A stretch of DNA of 64,000 nt. It comes from Ruminococcus flavefaciens (GTDB lineage: Bacteria; Bacillota; Clostridia; Oscillospirales; Ruminococcaceae). The stretch spans positions 62,001 to 126,000 of the forward strand of contig SVNH01000005.1 in the NCBI GenBank assembly GCA_015067005.1, read 5' to 3'. Below the pieces are notes generated by a model. It saw only the letters and a list, made by a program, of their open reading frames with translations, made no database searches and had not been told where the DNA came from. The position numbers and the translations under genes were made by a program. Shown here piece by piece: positions 52,032 to 61,803 of the stretch (the stretch's first letter is position 1; the number at the start of each line of letters is the position of its first letter).

Positions 52032-55000
52032 ATGAAGGGTATGATCAAACGAAATATCTCACTGCTGACGGCTGCTATTACAGCTGTTCTGCCGTGTACT
52101 CGCAATATAGGCGAGGTCGGAGCTGAACTTTCAGTAAGACCTTCGGTTGGACTGATCTCCGGCGATAATCTTGTAATACGTGGCAGCGCTTCTGAAAAGT
52201 ATCTTGTCTCAGAGCCTGATAGTGCGCTTCCGGCTGTAAAGGAGTCTGCGGAGGATAAAACGGCAGACCTTCCTTCCGTATTCAGCCTTGCAGATAAGGG
52301 GAAGATCACATCAGTGAAGGATCAAGGCGGATATGGGTTGTGCTGGGCGATGTCCTCGGCAGCTTGTGTGGAAGCGGACGTTATTGATTTTGTTCCGGAT
52401 ATTGATATTTCCGAGATGCATACAGGCTGTTTTGCAAATTATGATCCGGATGATCCGCAGGGGATTTACAGCAATATCGCAAAGGGTGAGAACGGCTACG
52501 ATGATTATCCTTCAGAGCTGCTCGATGCCGGCGGTTCATTTATAGAGGTTGTCAACCTCTGGTCGAAATGGCGTGGACCTGTCGCAGAGGATAGGCTGCC
52601 TTACGGCGAAACATCGGATATGTCTAATAAAAGGGTGAGAGAACGTCTCATGAATGAGGCGGACTATCACCTCAGCAGTGCTTTTATTTTTGACTTTGAT
52701 AAAGAGCGCTCTGACAGCGATGAGGTGAACAGGCGCATAAAGCAGATACTTCTCTCAGGAAAGCCTGTTGAAGCGGGTTATTATCAGAACAGCAAGTATA
52801 TTGACAGGACACACATGGCAGTATACTCACAGAGATCTTCCAGACTTGCCAACCATTCCGTTATAATAATAGGATGGGATGACGATGTACCTGCTTCATG
52901 GTTCAAGGATACGCCGCAGGGCAATGGTGCATGGCTGATAAAGAACAGCTGGGGAACGGATTCCGCTAATGACGGATATTACTGGCTTTCTTACTATGAT
53001 ACTTCGCTTTGTGATCTGGCTTATTATACCGTATCTGATAAAGACGATCATCAGTATAATCTGCGCTATAATACATACTATCCCGATCAGAAGCTAAGTG
53101 CGGATGATTCGGATGATGAAAATTCACCGGTATATGCAGCGAATGTGTTTGAGGCTTCTGAGACAATGATGATCGAAGCTGTCTCAACTTATTTTGCTGT
53201 TCCGGATACATATTATGAGGTCACATTATATACGGATCTCACGGACAGAACTGATCCTGTTTCGGGAACAGCATCGGCTTTAAAGTCTGGAAAATGCGAC
53301 TTGACAGGCTGCCTGACTATTGATCTTGACGATGCTGTATGCGTATCGGATGGCGAGACGTTCAGCGTTGTTGTGAAATACTATAATGATAACGATAAAT
53401 ACTGTGCACCGGTCGAGGGATGTTTGTTTGCGGATGATAAGGAAACGGGAGAGCGTTCAACTATCCTCAGCAATTATAAGTTTGATATTTTCAGGGATAA
53501 AATGGATGCCGGAGTAAGCTATGTGAGCTCAGACCTTAAAGAGTGGACAGACACGCTTGAACTTGCTGAGGTATATGACGATGATACAAAGGAAGCTATA
53601 TATAATATAATAGTAGATTCCATTTATGAAGGACTGCTTCCGGAAGACACTGCGCTTATGAAGAACGCGGACAACATGAAGGCAAATTTCAGAGAGATAT
53701 TTGATTCTTCTGATATTGGCATAGCTGTCGGGAATTTTCCGATAGGGGTTCTTGGAAGCGATGTCGGAAAAGTAAGCTTTTCACAGATGTCCGGGCAGGT
53801 GAGCCCTGATGTTAAGATAGAATTGAAGAGCAATAATGGTGAACAGGTATACTATTCCGTCAATGACGGCGGATTCAGACCGTATACTGCTCCGATCGCA
53901 GTAACAGAGAAGATGTGTATAAAGGCGACTTCGGATAATGTTCACTATTATGAGCATGAGTATTATCCTGCTGTAACACAGATGAGTTCATTAATGTATA
54001 CTGACACAGAAAAGAGCAGTATATCAGGTGTGCTGAAAAATGTACACAAGAGCGCAAAGCGTACAGATAACGGCGATTACCTTATTGAGCTTTCGCCTTA
54101 TGCCGAATCAACAGTAATATATGCTTACACAGGTGCGGAAATAGAGGAAAATCAGTACTCGATCAGCAGAAACGCAAAAAGTCAGGAGATACCTGTCGGA
54201 TATGACGGGATCGATCTGCCGGTAGTTCTGAAAGATGAAAACGGTCATAACAGCGGGATAAGTATACATATAATAAGAAGACCGGTATCATTCGATACGG
54301 AAAAAGAGACTGTGACAGTACCGGAAGGCTGCAAATTAAGTATAGGCGAGAAAGAGTTCAGCTCCGGTGACAGTGTGAGCGAATATGCCGGTATGACGCT
54401 CAAAGCAAGTATTGACGGAGAAAGCTATGAAGTCAGAGTTCCTGAACGTGCGAAAACTCCCGGTATGGAGATAGACTACCGTAATGAGTACGCCGGCAGC
54501 TTTTCAGAGGAACAGGCAAAACGAATCGAAATAGTCTGCGGTGACAAGGAAGAATACTCAGATAAAGACTACGTTTCGGCTTATGGAAGAATGGTCAGGA
54601 ACGATAAGGGCGAACTCTCGATGCTGGTGATCCCGTCAGAAACCTTTTCTATCAGGGAAAAGAGCAGTGATGAAGCTTTTGCAAGCGAGGCTGTGACTGT
54701 AAGTATACCTGCAAGACCTTCCGCACCGGAAAAGCTTCCGAAAATGGTTTACGAGAGATCAAGCGGAATGCCGTCATTCGGCGGTGATAAACCTATTGAA
54801 GCGGGACGGATAGTTACATCAGTACCGGTAGACTGCGCTGATGATGGAAGAGAACTTGGTATCACAGATGAACAGCTTTCGTGCCGTCTGCTGGCAGAAT
54901 ATGTGCTTTCGGAGGAAAGTGACGGAAAAGTACAGACGGTCAGCTGGCTTGGTGTACCTTCTCCTGAGGTCGGAGTAGTATCGGCAGCAAGGTATTCAGC

Positions 55001-55259
55001 CGGTGCGGACTGCTTCGCTTCTGAAGCGGCAACACTAAAGGCATATATGCTTGGCGATGCTAACGGAGATAATAGGATAACGGTCGTAGATGCGACGAGC
55101 GTACTGAAAGAATGTGCGATCCTTGCAGGCGGAAGCGGCAAACGTATTGATGAAGATAAAAGGGATGCGGTTGATTACAACAGAGACGGCAGATTAACGG
55201 TCGTAGATGCAACTCAGATACTGATGCGCTGTGCTGAACTTGCAAAAAAGGCGGGATAA
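52032..55259 (+). CDS. Secreted papain-family cysteine protease with C-terminal dockerin
   Basis: A protein of 1075 residues from the ATG at 52032, giving a signal peptide (MKGMIKRNISLLTAA). The papain C1A domain (about 75-330) has KDQGGYGLCWAMSS with active Cys near 104, HSVIIIGWDDD with His near 274 and LIKNSWGTD with Asn near 304. A lectin-like/beta-sandwich region follows, then a chitobiase-like module around VYYSVNDGGFRPYTAPI, further beta-rich sequence, and a type I dockerin (about 1006-1075) with Ca-binding repeats DANGDNRITVVDAT and DYNRDGRLTVVDAT. The dockerin implies attachment to a cohesin scaffold on the cell surface. Confidence 0.93.
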   Translation: MKGMIKRNISLLTAAITAVLPCTRNIGEVGAELSVRPSVGLISGDNLVIRGSASEKYLVSEPDSALPAVKESAEDKTADLPSVFSLADKGKITSVKDQGGYGLCWAMSSAACVEADVIDFVPDIDISEMHTGCFANYDPDDPQGIYSNIAKGENGYDDYPSELLDAGGSFIEVVNLWSKWRGPVAEDRLPYGETSDMSNKRVRERLMNEADYHLSSAFIFDFDKERSDSDEVNRRIKQILLSGKPVEAGYYQNSKYIDRTHMAVYSQRSSRLANHSVIIIGWDDDVPASWFKDTPQGNGAWLIKNSWGTDSANDGYYWLSYYDTSLCDLAYYTVSDKDDHQYNLRYNTYYPDQKLSADDSDDENSPVYAANVFEASETMMIEAVSTYFAVPDTYYEVTLYTDLTDRTDPVSGTASALKSGKCDLTGCLTIDLDDAVCVSDGETFSVVVKYYNDNDKYCAPVEGCLFADDKETGERSTILSNYKFDIFRDKMDAGVSYVSSDLKEWTDTLELAEVYDDDTKEAIYNIIVDSIYEGLLPEDTALMKNADNMKANFREIFDSSDIGIAVGNFPIGVLGSDVGKVSFSQMSGQVSPDVKIELKSNNGEQVYYSVNDGGFRPYTAPIAVTEKMCIKATSDNVHYYEHEYYPAVTQMSSLMYTDTEKSSISGVLKNVHKSAKRTDNGDYLIELSPYAESTVIYAYTGAEIEENQYSISRNAKSQEIPVGYDGIDLPVVLKDENGHNSGISIHIIRRPVSFDTEKETVTVPEGCKLSIGEKEFSSGDSVSEYAGMTLKASIDGESYEVRVPERAKTPGMEIDYRNEYAGSFSEEQAKRIEIVCGDKEEYSDKDYVSAYGRMVRNDKGELSMLVIPSETFSIREKSSDEAFASEAVTVSIPARPSAPEKLPKMVYERSSGMPSFGGDKPIEAGRIVTSVPVDCADDGRELGITDEQLSCRLLAEYVLSEESDGKVQTVSWLGVPSPEVGVVSAARYSAGADCFASEAATLKAYMLGDANGDNRITVVDATSVLKECAILAGGSGKRIDEDKRDAVDYNRDGRLTVVDATQILMRCAELAKKAG

Positions 55260-55262
55260 GCA

Positions 55263-56048
55263 ATGCACAGATCAGATATTAAAGCTGTTGTAGGAGCTGT
55301 TCTGGCGATATTGGCAGCACTGGCGGCAGTGATAATTAATTCGGGCACAGATAAAGACGATACGAGCACTAAGTTCAGAGAACTCAGCAGCGCAAATTCT
55401 GGAGAGGTCACAGAAACACACAATACCGTCAGCCGGACAACGGAGCGCACTTCTGCTGAAAAGGCGAAACGTACTACTGCCGCCGCAAGTACAACAGTTC
55501 ATGCTACGGATAAGGCAGATGAGAAAACGACCGAACTGCATATCGACATTAATTCAGCCAGCGCAGACGAATTATGTAAGCTTGACGGCATAGGTCAGGC
55601 TAAAGCAGAGGCGATCGTGTCGTACCGTGAAGCTCACGGGCGATTCAATAATATTGAGGAAATAATGCTGGTCAATGGTATAGGAGAGGAGATATTTTCA
55701 CGAATAGCTGGAAATATATATGTAACTGATCCGGTATACACCGAGCCGCAGACTACGGAGACATCAGAAGCTGAAACAACAGTGACAGCAGCCGAAAGCA
55801 GCTCTGAGACAGCTGCTGAGACCACGCACACGCTTACACTTGAAGAGGCAGCACCGATCAACATAAATACGGCTGATACTGCCGAACTTACGCTGCTTCC
55901 GCACGTTGATGCAGAGATCGCGGAGAAGATAATTGAACTGCGCGAAAAGATAGGCGGATACAAAAACAGCTATGAATTACTGTATATTGACGAACTTACC
56001 CAAAAACAGGTTGCGGAGATTGTCAAATTTGTAACAGTTGGGCAATAG
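55263..56048 (+). CDS. comEA: ComEA-like DNA-binding protein with two helix-hairpin-helix modules
   Basis: A protein of 261 residues: an N-terminal membrane segment (about 8-24), a Thr/Ser/Glu-rich spacer, a first HhH module (DINSASADELCKLDGIGQAK, about 97-155), a second Thr/Glu-rich spacer, and a second, diverged module (ININTADTAELTLLPHVDAE, about 199-259). Typical ComEA has one module at its C-terminus. It starts 3 bases after the protease stop, so it is co-transcribed with it. DNA binding or uptake at the cell surface is inferred. Confidence 0.85.
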   Translation: MHRSDIKAVVGAVLAILAALAAVIINSGTDKDDTSTKFRELSSANSGEVTETHNTVSRTTERTSAEKAKRTTAAASTTVHATDKADEKTTELHIDINSASADELCKLDGIGQAKAEAIVSYREAHGRFNNIEEIMLVNGIGEEIFSRIAGNIYVTDPVYTEPQTTETSEAETTVTAAESSSETAAETTHTLTLEEAAPININTADTAELTLLPHVDAEIAEKIIELREKIGGYKNSYELLYIDELTQKQVAEIVKFVTVGQ

Positions 56049-56210
56049 GCATAAAAGAACGGTGCTGAATTTGTGAAATAAGAGTGAAAGTGCTTGTTAC
56101 CGATTTGTAACATTTTGGTTTTACAGTTTTATATTGTGTGATTATTACCGATAAAATACTGTTGAAAGTATACAAGACGCACAAAAAATATTAAAGAACG
56201 ATATAAATCA

Positions 56211-56239
56211 TTGACTTTGAACCGAAAATGCTGTATATT
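56211..56239 (+). promoter_or_regulatory. Promoter of the sugar ABC importer operon
   Basis: TTGACT (56211-56216), 17-base spacer, TATATT (56234-56239). The predicted leader is about 240 bases. Confidence 0.72.
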
Positions 56240-56245
56240 TGAAGT

Positions 56246-56470
56246 ACAAAAGCGGTCAATATATTTGCAGATAATTCTGCTTGTATGACTGCCGGATATT
56301 ACACAGACTTTATAGTCTTGGTAATAGCTGACCTTGAAGGTCGGCAAGCGGCTTTGACCGGCTCGGCTATGCAGAAGTGAGTACATTCATTATGCGGGGG
56401 GATGCCGGCGGAAACCGTAAATTTTATCCATTCATATTATGCTTCCAGTGGAGCGTAATATACATATTTA
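56246..56470 (+). other. Long structured 5' leader of the sugar importer operon
   Basis: The leader can form several consecutive stems: GCGGTCA with TGACTGC enclosing GCAG/CTGC; ATTAC-AGAC with GTCT-GTAAT; GCTGACCT with AGGTCGGC; and CCGGC with GCCGG. I recognise no known riboswitch. The rest of the gene-free gap (56049-56210) shows no feature. Confidence 0.5.
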
Positions 56471-56485
56471 AGGAGGAAAATACCA

Positions 56486-57964
56486 ATGAACACACTTAAG
56501 AGAACATTAGCATTAGTTGCTACTCTCGCTATGTCTGCAACAGCTTTCGTAAGCTGTGGTAGCGACGATTCATCATCAAGCAAGAAGGCTTCTACAACAG
56601 CTGCTTCAACAGAGGCTGGCTCAGATGCTTCTCAGGCTTCAACAGCTGCTGACGCTTCAGCTGCTTCAACAAAGGCTGCTGATAAACCTTCAAAGGGCAA
56701 TTCAACAACTCTTGGCGAAGTTAAGCTTGGCAAGGGCGGTTCTGAATTCTCAATCGCTGCTTGGAACGAAGATGACGTTCCTTTCCTTATCGACCTCTGG
56801 GCTCAGAACGGCGGCGACAAGGGCAAGGTTAAGTTCACTTCATTCGGCGTAGGCGGTGGAGATGCTTCTGAAAAGTATGACGCTCTCTTCCAGTCTGGTA
56901 AGGATCTCGACGTTTACTTCTGCGAAGCTGACTGGGCTCTCAAGTACATCAACGATGATACTAAGACAGCTGCTCTCGAAGACCTCGGCTTCTCAGAAGA
57001 CAACTTCTCAGACGTTTACTCATACACAACTGAAATCGGTAGAGCTACTGAGGGCGCTAACAAGGGTAAGATGGTTGGTGCTTCATGGCAGGCAGCTGCA
57101 GGTGGATTCGCTTACAGAACAGACCTCGCTGAGCAGTACCTCGGCGTTAAGACACCTGAGGAAATGCAGAAGAAGATCAACAACTGGGATAACTTCGTAG
57201 CTGCTGCAACAGAAGTTGCTACAAAGACAGACGGTAAGGTTGCTCTTGCTGACTCACTCGGTGGTATGTGGCAGGTATTCGCTGCTAACAGAAAGACTCC
57301 TTGGGTTGCTAACGGCAGAGTTGCATTTGACCAGGAGTGCGAGACATTCGCTAAGTATGCTAAGACTCTTTGGGACAACGGTGGTGTAACAAAGAACGGT
57401 CAGTGGACAGATTCTTGGATCCCTGCTGGTAAGGACGGTTCAGCAATGGGCTACTTCGTATCAACATGGGGCTTCGGTGAGAAGGCATTCTTCGGTCAGG
57501 CTTCATCTGAGTCATACGGTAAGTGGGCAGTTGTTCAGGGTCCTTCAGCTTACTTCTGGGGCGGTACATGGATCGTTGTTAACCCGAAGACAGATAACGC
57601 TGAGGAAGCACAGCAGTTCATCTACACAGCTACTGTAAATCCTGAGACAATGAGAAAGCTCGCTCTCGACAAGCCTGAGTACGTAAACAACCGTACAGTA
57701 ATGCAGACAATCGTTGACAACAACGAGTGCCCGAACGAGTGGGTAACAAAGGATCTTAACGGTCAGAACTACTTCGCAGAGCTCCACGAGAATGCTAAGT
57801 CAATCGACCTTAAGGGACTTATCACACCTTACGATGCTACAATCAAGACAAACTTCATCAATGCTGTTCAGAAGGAATACTGCGAGGGCGGTGCTTCTTA
57901 CGAGGATACAATCTCTAAGGCACTTTCAGATGTACTCACAGCTATCCCTGATCTTGCAAAGTAA
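56486..57964 (+). CDS. Carbohydrate ABC importer binding lipoprotein
   Basis: A protein of 492 residues: lipoprotein signal peptide ending in FVSCGS, a Ser/Thr/Ala linker (about 25-75), then a family 1 extracellular sugar-binding fold. Codon use is extremely uniform (GCT, AAG, GGT, CTC preferred), unlike the cobalamin operon, which points to very high expression. A strong AGGAGG ribosome binding site precedes the ATG. The sugar is not evident from sequence; no glycosidase lies nearby. Confidence 0.9.
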   Translation: MNTLKRTLALVATLAMSATAFVSCGSDDSSSSKKASTTAASTEAGSDASQASTAADASAASTKAADKPSKGNSTTLGEVKLGKGGSEFSIAAWNEDDVPFLIDLWAQNGGDKGKVKFTSFGVGGGDASEKYDALFQSGKDLDVYFCEADWALKYINDDTKTAALEDLGFSEDNFSDVYSYTTEIGRATEGANKGKMVGASWQAAAGGFAYRTDLAEQYLGVKTPEEMQKKINNWDNFVAAATEVATKTDGKVALADSLGGMWQVFAANRKTPWVANGRVAFDQECETFAKYAKTLWDNGGVTKNGQWTDSWIPAGKDGSAMGYFVSTWGFGEKAFFGQASSESYGKWAVVQGPSAYFWGGTWIVVNPKTDNAEEAQQFIYTATVNPETMRKLALDKPEYVNNRTVMQTIVDNNECPNEWVTKDLNGQNYFAELHENAKSIDLKGLITPYDATIKTNFINAVQKEYCEGGASYEDTISKALSDVLTAIPDLAK

Positions 57965-57993
57965 TCGAAGCTAAAATTTAAGCTAATTTAAAT

Positions 57994-58026
57994 AGTTGCC
58001 TATGGGACTTTGTCCTGTGGGCAGCT
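57994..58026 (+). terminator. Intercistronic attenuator hairpin after the binding-protein gene
   Basis: A 15-bp stem with several G-U pairs (57994-58008 with 58012-58026, loop TTT), followed by an AT-rich stretch with CTTTTT. Such hairpins between binding-protein and permease genes commonly raise the binding-protein mRNA level. Confidence 0.65.
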
Positions 58027-58069
58027 ATTTATAATCTTTTTACTTATCTTATACGAGAGGGTGTGTGCT

Positions 58070-59191
58070 ATGGCATCAGCTGCCCAGAAGCGAATTAAAT
58101 CGATCAGCTATGCTAAATATGGCTATATGTTCATATTGCCATTTTTTCTTGTTTATTTCTTTTTCCAATTATGGCCTTTGATTAATACTTTTATTGTTGC
58201 TTTCCAGGGTAACGGTTCCGAAACAGGTGAAGCCGTTGGCCTTGATAACTTTAAGCATCTTCTTCAGAAGGTTTCATTAACACAGGAAGAGAACCGTAAG
58301 GTTCTCGGTATCATCCCTGCTGATGATGACGAAATAGCAGCTCTTACTGCTAAGAAAATGCAGGGTACTATCCACGACGACTTCGTTACAGCGTTCAAGA
58401 ATACTCTTATTCTGTGGTTCGGTAACTTTATTCCACAGATCCTTCTTTCACTTTCTCTTGCTGTTTGGTTCACTGACGCTAAGCTGAAGATCCCGGGAAA
58501 GGGCTTCTTCAAGGTTGTTATGTATATGCCTAATATCATTACAGCCGCTTCAGTCGCCGTATTGTTCATGTCTCTGTGTTCAGAGAGTAAATACGGTGCT
58601 GTAAACCAGCTGCTACACAGTATGGGAATCGTTAAGGAACTGGAAGGTCCAGACCGAGACGTTGTAAAATTTGTATCCGGTATATGGCCGGCACGATGCG
58701 TTATTATGTTTATCCAGACATGGATGTGGTTCGGTAATACTATGATCATGCTTATGTCTGGTATTATGGGTATCAACCCATCACTGTTTGAAGCTGCAAG
58801 TATCGATGGTGCAAGCAGCGGACAGGTCTTCAGAAAGATCACTCTTCCTCTGCTGAGCCCGATCATGGTTTATACACTCGTTACATCTATGATCGGTGGT
58901 CTCCAGATGTTCGATATTCCGTTCCTCTATCATGATGGTACAGTTGTCAACAAGGATGTATCAACAGTTGCTGTATTCATTTACAGACATTTCCACACTG
59001 GTCAGAAGTATCAGAACTATGGTTATTCTGGTGCTGCTTCAGTTCTCTTGTTTATTGTAACTCTTGCTCTTGGATCTATTACATTCTATATGAATAGAGA
59101 CGTTGATGCTATCGCTAAGAAGAAACAGCGCAAAGAGCTCCAGAAACAGATGAAACTGCAGAATAAACAGTTTGGAGGTCTGAGCTTATGA
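58070..59191 (+). CDS. Carbohydrate ABC importer permease 1 (MalF type)
   Basis: A protein of 373 residues from the ATG at 58070 (GAGAGGG upstream). About six membrane segments and the inner-membrane-component EAA loop EAASIDGASSGQVFRKITLP near residue 243. A charged insert (about 75-110) follows the first membrane segment. It overlaps permease 2 by 4 bases. Confidence 0.92.
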   Translation: MASAAQKRIKSISYAKYGYMFILPFFLVYFFFQLWPLINTFIVAFQGNGSETGEAVGLDNFKHLLQKVSLTQEENRKVLGIIPADDDEIAALTAKKMQGTIHDDFVTAFKNTLILWFGNFIPQILLSLSLAVWFTDAKLKIPGKGFFKVVMYMPNIITAASVAVLFMSLCSESKYGAVNQLLHSMGIVKELEGPDRDVVKFVSGIWPARCVIMFIQTWMWFGNTMIMLMSGIMGINPSLFEAASIDGASSGQVFRKITLPLLSPIMVYTLVTSMIGGLQMFDIPFLYHDGTVVNKDVSTVAVFIYRHFHTGQKYQNYGYSGAASVLLFIVTLALGSITFYMNRDVDAIAKKKQRKELQKQMKLQNKQFGGLSL

Positions 59192-60078
59192 GTAGTATGA
59201 AGTCTGTTTACGGACAGCCAAAAGATAATTATATGTTCAAGATCAGATTAAAGTCAACTATTCTCTTTATCTGGTGCGTTATTCTTACAATTATCTGTTT
59301 GCTTCCTATCTATATTCTTGTTATCAACGCAACTCGTCTTGATACTGATATTGCCGGCGGTCTTACAGTAATTCCTGGCAAGGCTCTTGGTAAGAATATC
59401 AAGACAATGCGTGAAGACTTTGGTAATCTGTTCAAGCCTCTTATAGGTTACAGAAACAGTGCCATCATCACAGTATCAGCTACGTTCCTTACCGTATTCT
59501 TCTCAGCTTTGACTGCTTACGGTATCCACGTATATGATTTCAAACTTAAGGAAACATCTTACATGATCATTCTCTTTATCATGATGGTTCCTACTCAGGT
59601 TACTGCTACCGGATTCCTTAACTTTATGGCTAAGATCGGTCTTACCGATACATACTGGCCGCTTATTCTTCCGGCAGTTGCAGCGCCTGCGGTCGTCTTC
59701 TTCATGCGATCCTACATGAAGTCATCGTTCCCGCTCGACATCGTTGAGGCTGCACGTATCGACGGCTCAGGTGAGTTCAGAACTTTCCTGACAATTGCTA
59801 TTCCAATGATGAAGCCGGCTATCGCTGTTCAGGCGATCTTCGCTTTCGTTGCTAACTGGAATAACTTCTATACACCTTCAATGATCCTCCTTAGCGGTGA
59901 TCCCGATCAGAAGACACTTCCTATGATGATCTCTGCAATTCAGGCATCCGATAAGACAGGCGACCTCGGTGTTGTTTACACTTGTATCGCACTTAGTATC
60001 GTTCCGATCATTATCGCATATGTTCTCCTTTCAAGATTCATCATTGCCGGTGTTGCACTCGGTGGTGTAAAGGAATAA
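59188..60078 (+). CDS. Carbohydrate ABC importer permease 2 (MalG type)
   Basis: A protein of 296 residues with six membrane segments and the EAA loop EAARIDGSGEFRTFLTIAIP near residue 190. No ATPase gene follows, so the importer must use an ATPase encoded elsewhere, as in MsmX/MsiK-type systems. Confidence 0.92.
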   Translation: MSSMKSVYGQPKDNYMFKIRLKSTILFIWCVILTIICLLPIYILVINATRLDTDIAGGLTVIPGKALGKNIKTMREDFGNLFKPLIGYRNSAIITVSATFLTVFFSALTAYGIHVYDFKLKETSYMIILFIMMVPTQVTATGFLNFMAKIGLTDTYWPLILPAVAAPAVVFFMRSYMKSSFPLDIVEAARIDGSGEFRTFLTIAIPMMKPAIAVQAIFAFVANWNNFYTPSMILLSGDPDQKTLPMMISAIQASDKTGDLGVVYTCIALSIVPIIIAYVLLSRFIIAGVALGGVKE

Positions 60079-60091
60079 TAATATCAAAATC

Positions 60092-60120
60092 AACAGCACA
60101 CTTCGGTGTGCTGTTTTTTT
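60092..60120 (+). terminator. Terminator of the sugar importer operon
   Basis: ACAGCACAC and GTGTGCTGT form a 9-bp perfect stem with a short TTCG-type loop, directly followed by TTTTTTT. Confidence 0.95.
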
Positions 60121-60183
60121 GTTTATATGATGTGTAATATTACTGCTTGTACGTGAATAAGATTAAGTGAAGGGAGTGTTAAA

Positions 60184-61101
60184 ATGAAAAAACGTACAAG
60201 CTTTGATGTTATAACTGCGTATCTGCCGGAGCGTATCAGAAGAATTATGAGATACGTGAAGAGTGAGGAGCTGAGTTCGATCTCGGAGATCAGACTTCGC
60301 TCTGAAAGACCTGTCAGTTTTGTGTACCCGACTGAATGCAGATTCTTAACTTCTGATGGTCAGTTGACACTAAATTATAATAACGATAACTGCATTTCCG
60401 CTTCATATCAGGAGATTTTCGCAACTGTCGAATCATTGTGCAAATACTCAGTACATAGCTGCGCAAGAGAGTTGAGCGAGGGCTATTTTACCATTGAGAG
60501 CGGCGTCCGGGTCGGGGTTGCCGGATACGTTTCAAGTGAGGGGATAATCCGTGAAGTTTCAGGACTTAATTTCAGGGTAGCCCGCGAGGTCAAGGGCTGT
60601 TCGGAGAAGATTTTCAATACCTGCGGCAGCAATTCGAGCGTGTTGATATGCGGCGAAGTCAATTCCGGCAAAACAACTATGCTTCGTGATTTTTGCCGGC
60701 TTAACGGCAATGTCTGCAAGACTGTCCTCGTTGATGAGCGCAACGAGGTATCAGCGACTGTTCATGGCATACCTGAGAATGAGGTAGGGTGTATGACAGA
60801 TGTGCTTGTCGGGTATAAACGTTCTGAAGGGATAACCTCGGCTCTGAGAACTCTCTCTCCTGACATTATTATTTGCGACGAGATCTCAACACAAGCAGAT
60901 GTCTCAGCAATTCTCTCAGCTCACGGAAGCGGAGTAAGACTTTGTGCGACAATGCACGCCGGCAGCTACGCTGACCTCATGAGAAGAGAAGTCGGAAGAG
61001 AGCTTGTTGCGTCCGGAGTTTTTACTCATGCGGTATTTCTGTACGGAAGCGAAAGACCTTCAGCGGTGCGCGGGATAAGGAGTCTCAGAAATGCTTCTTA
61101 G
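60184..61101 (+). CDS. spoIIIAA: Stage III sporulation protein AA (ATPase)
   Basis: A protein of 305 residues. Walker A GEVNSGKTT near residue 158 and Walker B IIICDEIS near 235 mark the secretion-type ATPase of the SpoIIIA-SpoIIQ channel between mother cell and forespore. GGGAG precedes the ATG. First gene of the spoIIIA operon, after a strong terminator. Confidence 0.93.
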   Translation: MKKRTSFDVITAYLPERIRRIMRYVKSEELSSISEIRLRSERPVSFVYPTECRFLTSDGQLTLNYNNDNCISASYQEIFATVESLCKYSVHSCARELSEGYFTIESGVRVGVAGYVSSEGIIREVSGLNFRVAREVKGCSEKIFNTCGSNSSVLICGEVNSGKTTMLRDFCRLNGNVCKTVLVDERNEVSATVHGIPENEVGCMTDVLVGYKRSEGITSALRTLSPDIIICDEISTQADVSAILSAHGSGVRLCATMHAGSYADLMRREVGRELVASGVFTHAVFLYGSERPSAVRGIRSLRNAS

Positions 61102-61594
61102 ACTTACAGCTGCATTGATGTTCGTATCTGCCGGCGGAATGACCGGTATACATTTTTCGTACAAGCTCAAGCTAAAGCGTGAGGTATGCCGTGAAATTGA
61201 ATATCTTCTGAGGTGCTGCGAGATCTACATCCGGTGCAACGCGATGAATGTTTATGAGATCTCCGGACATCTTCGCCGGGATCCTGAGCTTACACATCTT
61301 GAGTTTCTTAGCAGGCTGCCTGAGGAATTTTCTGAAGGAATTAACTTTCACGAAGAGTGGCGCAGAGCGTTAGCTTCTCAGGAAATGCCGGAGGAGGAGA
61401 GACAGATCCTTGCTGAATTCGGCGATATACTGGGTACAAGTGACATATCTGGACAGCTTTCAGCAATAGGATCGCTTACTGAGCGTATACGGCAGCTTGA
61501 AGCACAGAGAAGAGAGATATGTCTTAAAAAAAGCAGAATGTATCGCAGCATAGGCGTATTGTTTGGCGTTATGGTTGGAATTCTCGTGATATAA
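61091..61594 (+). CDS. spoIIIAB: Stage III sporulation protein AB
   Basis: A protein of 167 residues with an N-terminal membrane segment, a helical body and a C-terminal hydrophobic tail, as in SpoIIIAB. It overlaps spoIIIAA by 11 bases. Confidence 0.88.
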   Translation: MLLRLTAALMFVSAGGMTGIHFSYKLKLKREVCREIEYLLRCCEIYIRCNAMNVYEISGHLRRDPELTHLEFLSRLPEEFSEGINFHEEWRRALASQEMPEEERQILAEFGDILGTSDISGQLSAIGSLTERIRQLEAQRREICLKKSRMYRSIGVLFGVMVGILVI

Positions 61595-61605
61595 CGGAGG
61601 TAGAA

Positions 61606-61803
61606 ATGGACATTGATCTTATTTTTAAAATTGCCGGCACAGGAATAATAGTTGCGGTGCTGAATCTTGTACTTAAACGTGCTGAGCGTGAAGAGCAGGC
61701 TATGATGACAACTCTTGCCGGACTTATAGTAGTTCTTGTCGTTATAGTTCAGGAGATAGGCTCACTTTTCGAGACAGTCAAAACGGTGTTCGGATTATGG
61801 TAG
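61606..61803 (+). CDS. spoIIIAC: Stage III sporulation protein AC
   Basis: A protein of 65 residues with two membrane segments (about 5-22 and 36-58), the usual SpoIIIAC size and place. GGAGG lies upstream. It overlaps spoIIIAD by 7 bases. Confidence 0.9.
   Translation: MDIDLIFKIAGTGIIVAVLNLVLKRAEREEQAMMTTLAGLIVVLVVIVQEIGSLFETVKTVFGLW

Noticed and set aside
60121..60183. A sigma-E promoter ahead of spoIIIAA
   Set aside because: A site is expected from biology, but no stretch matched the consensus well enough to place it.
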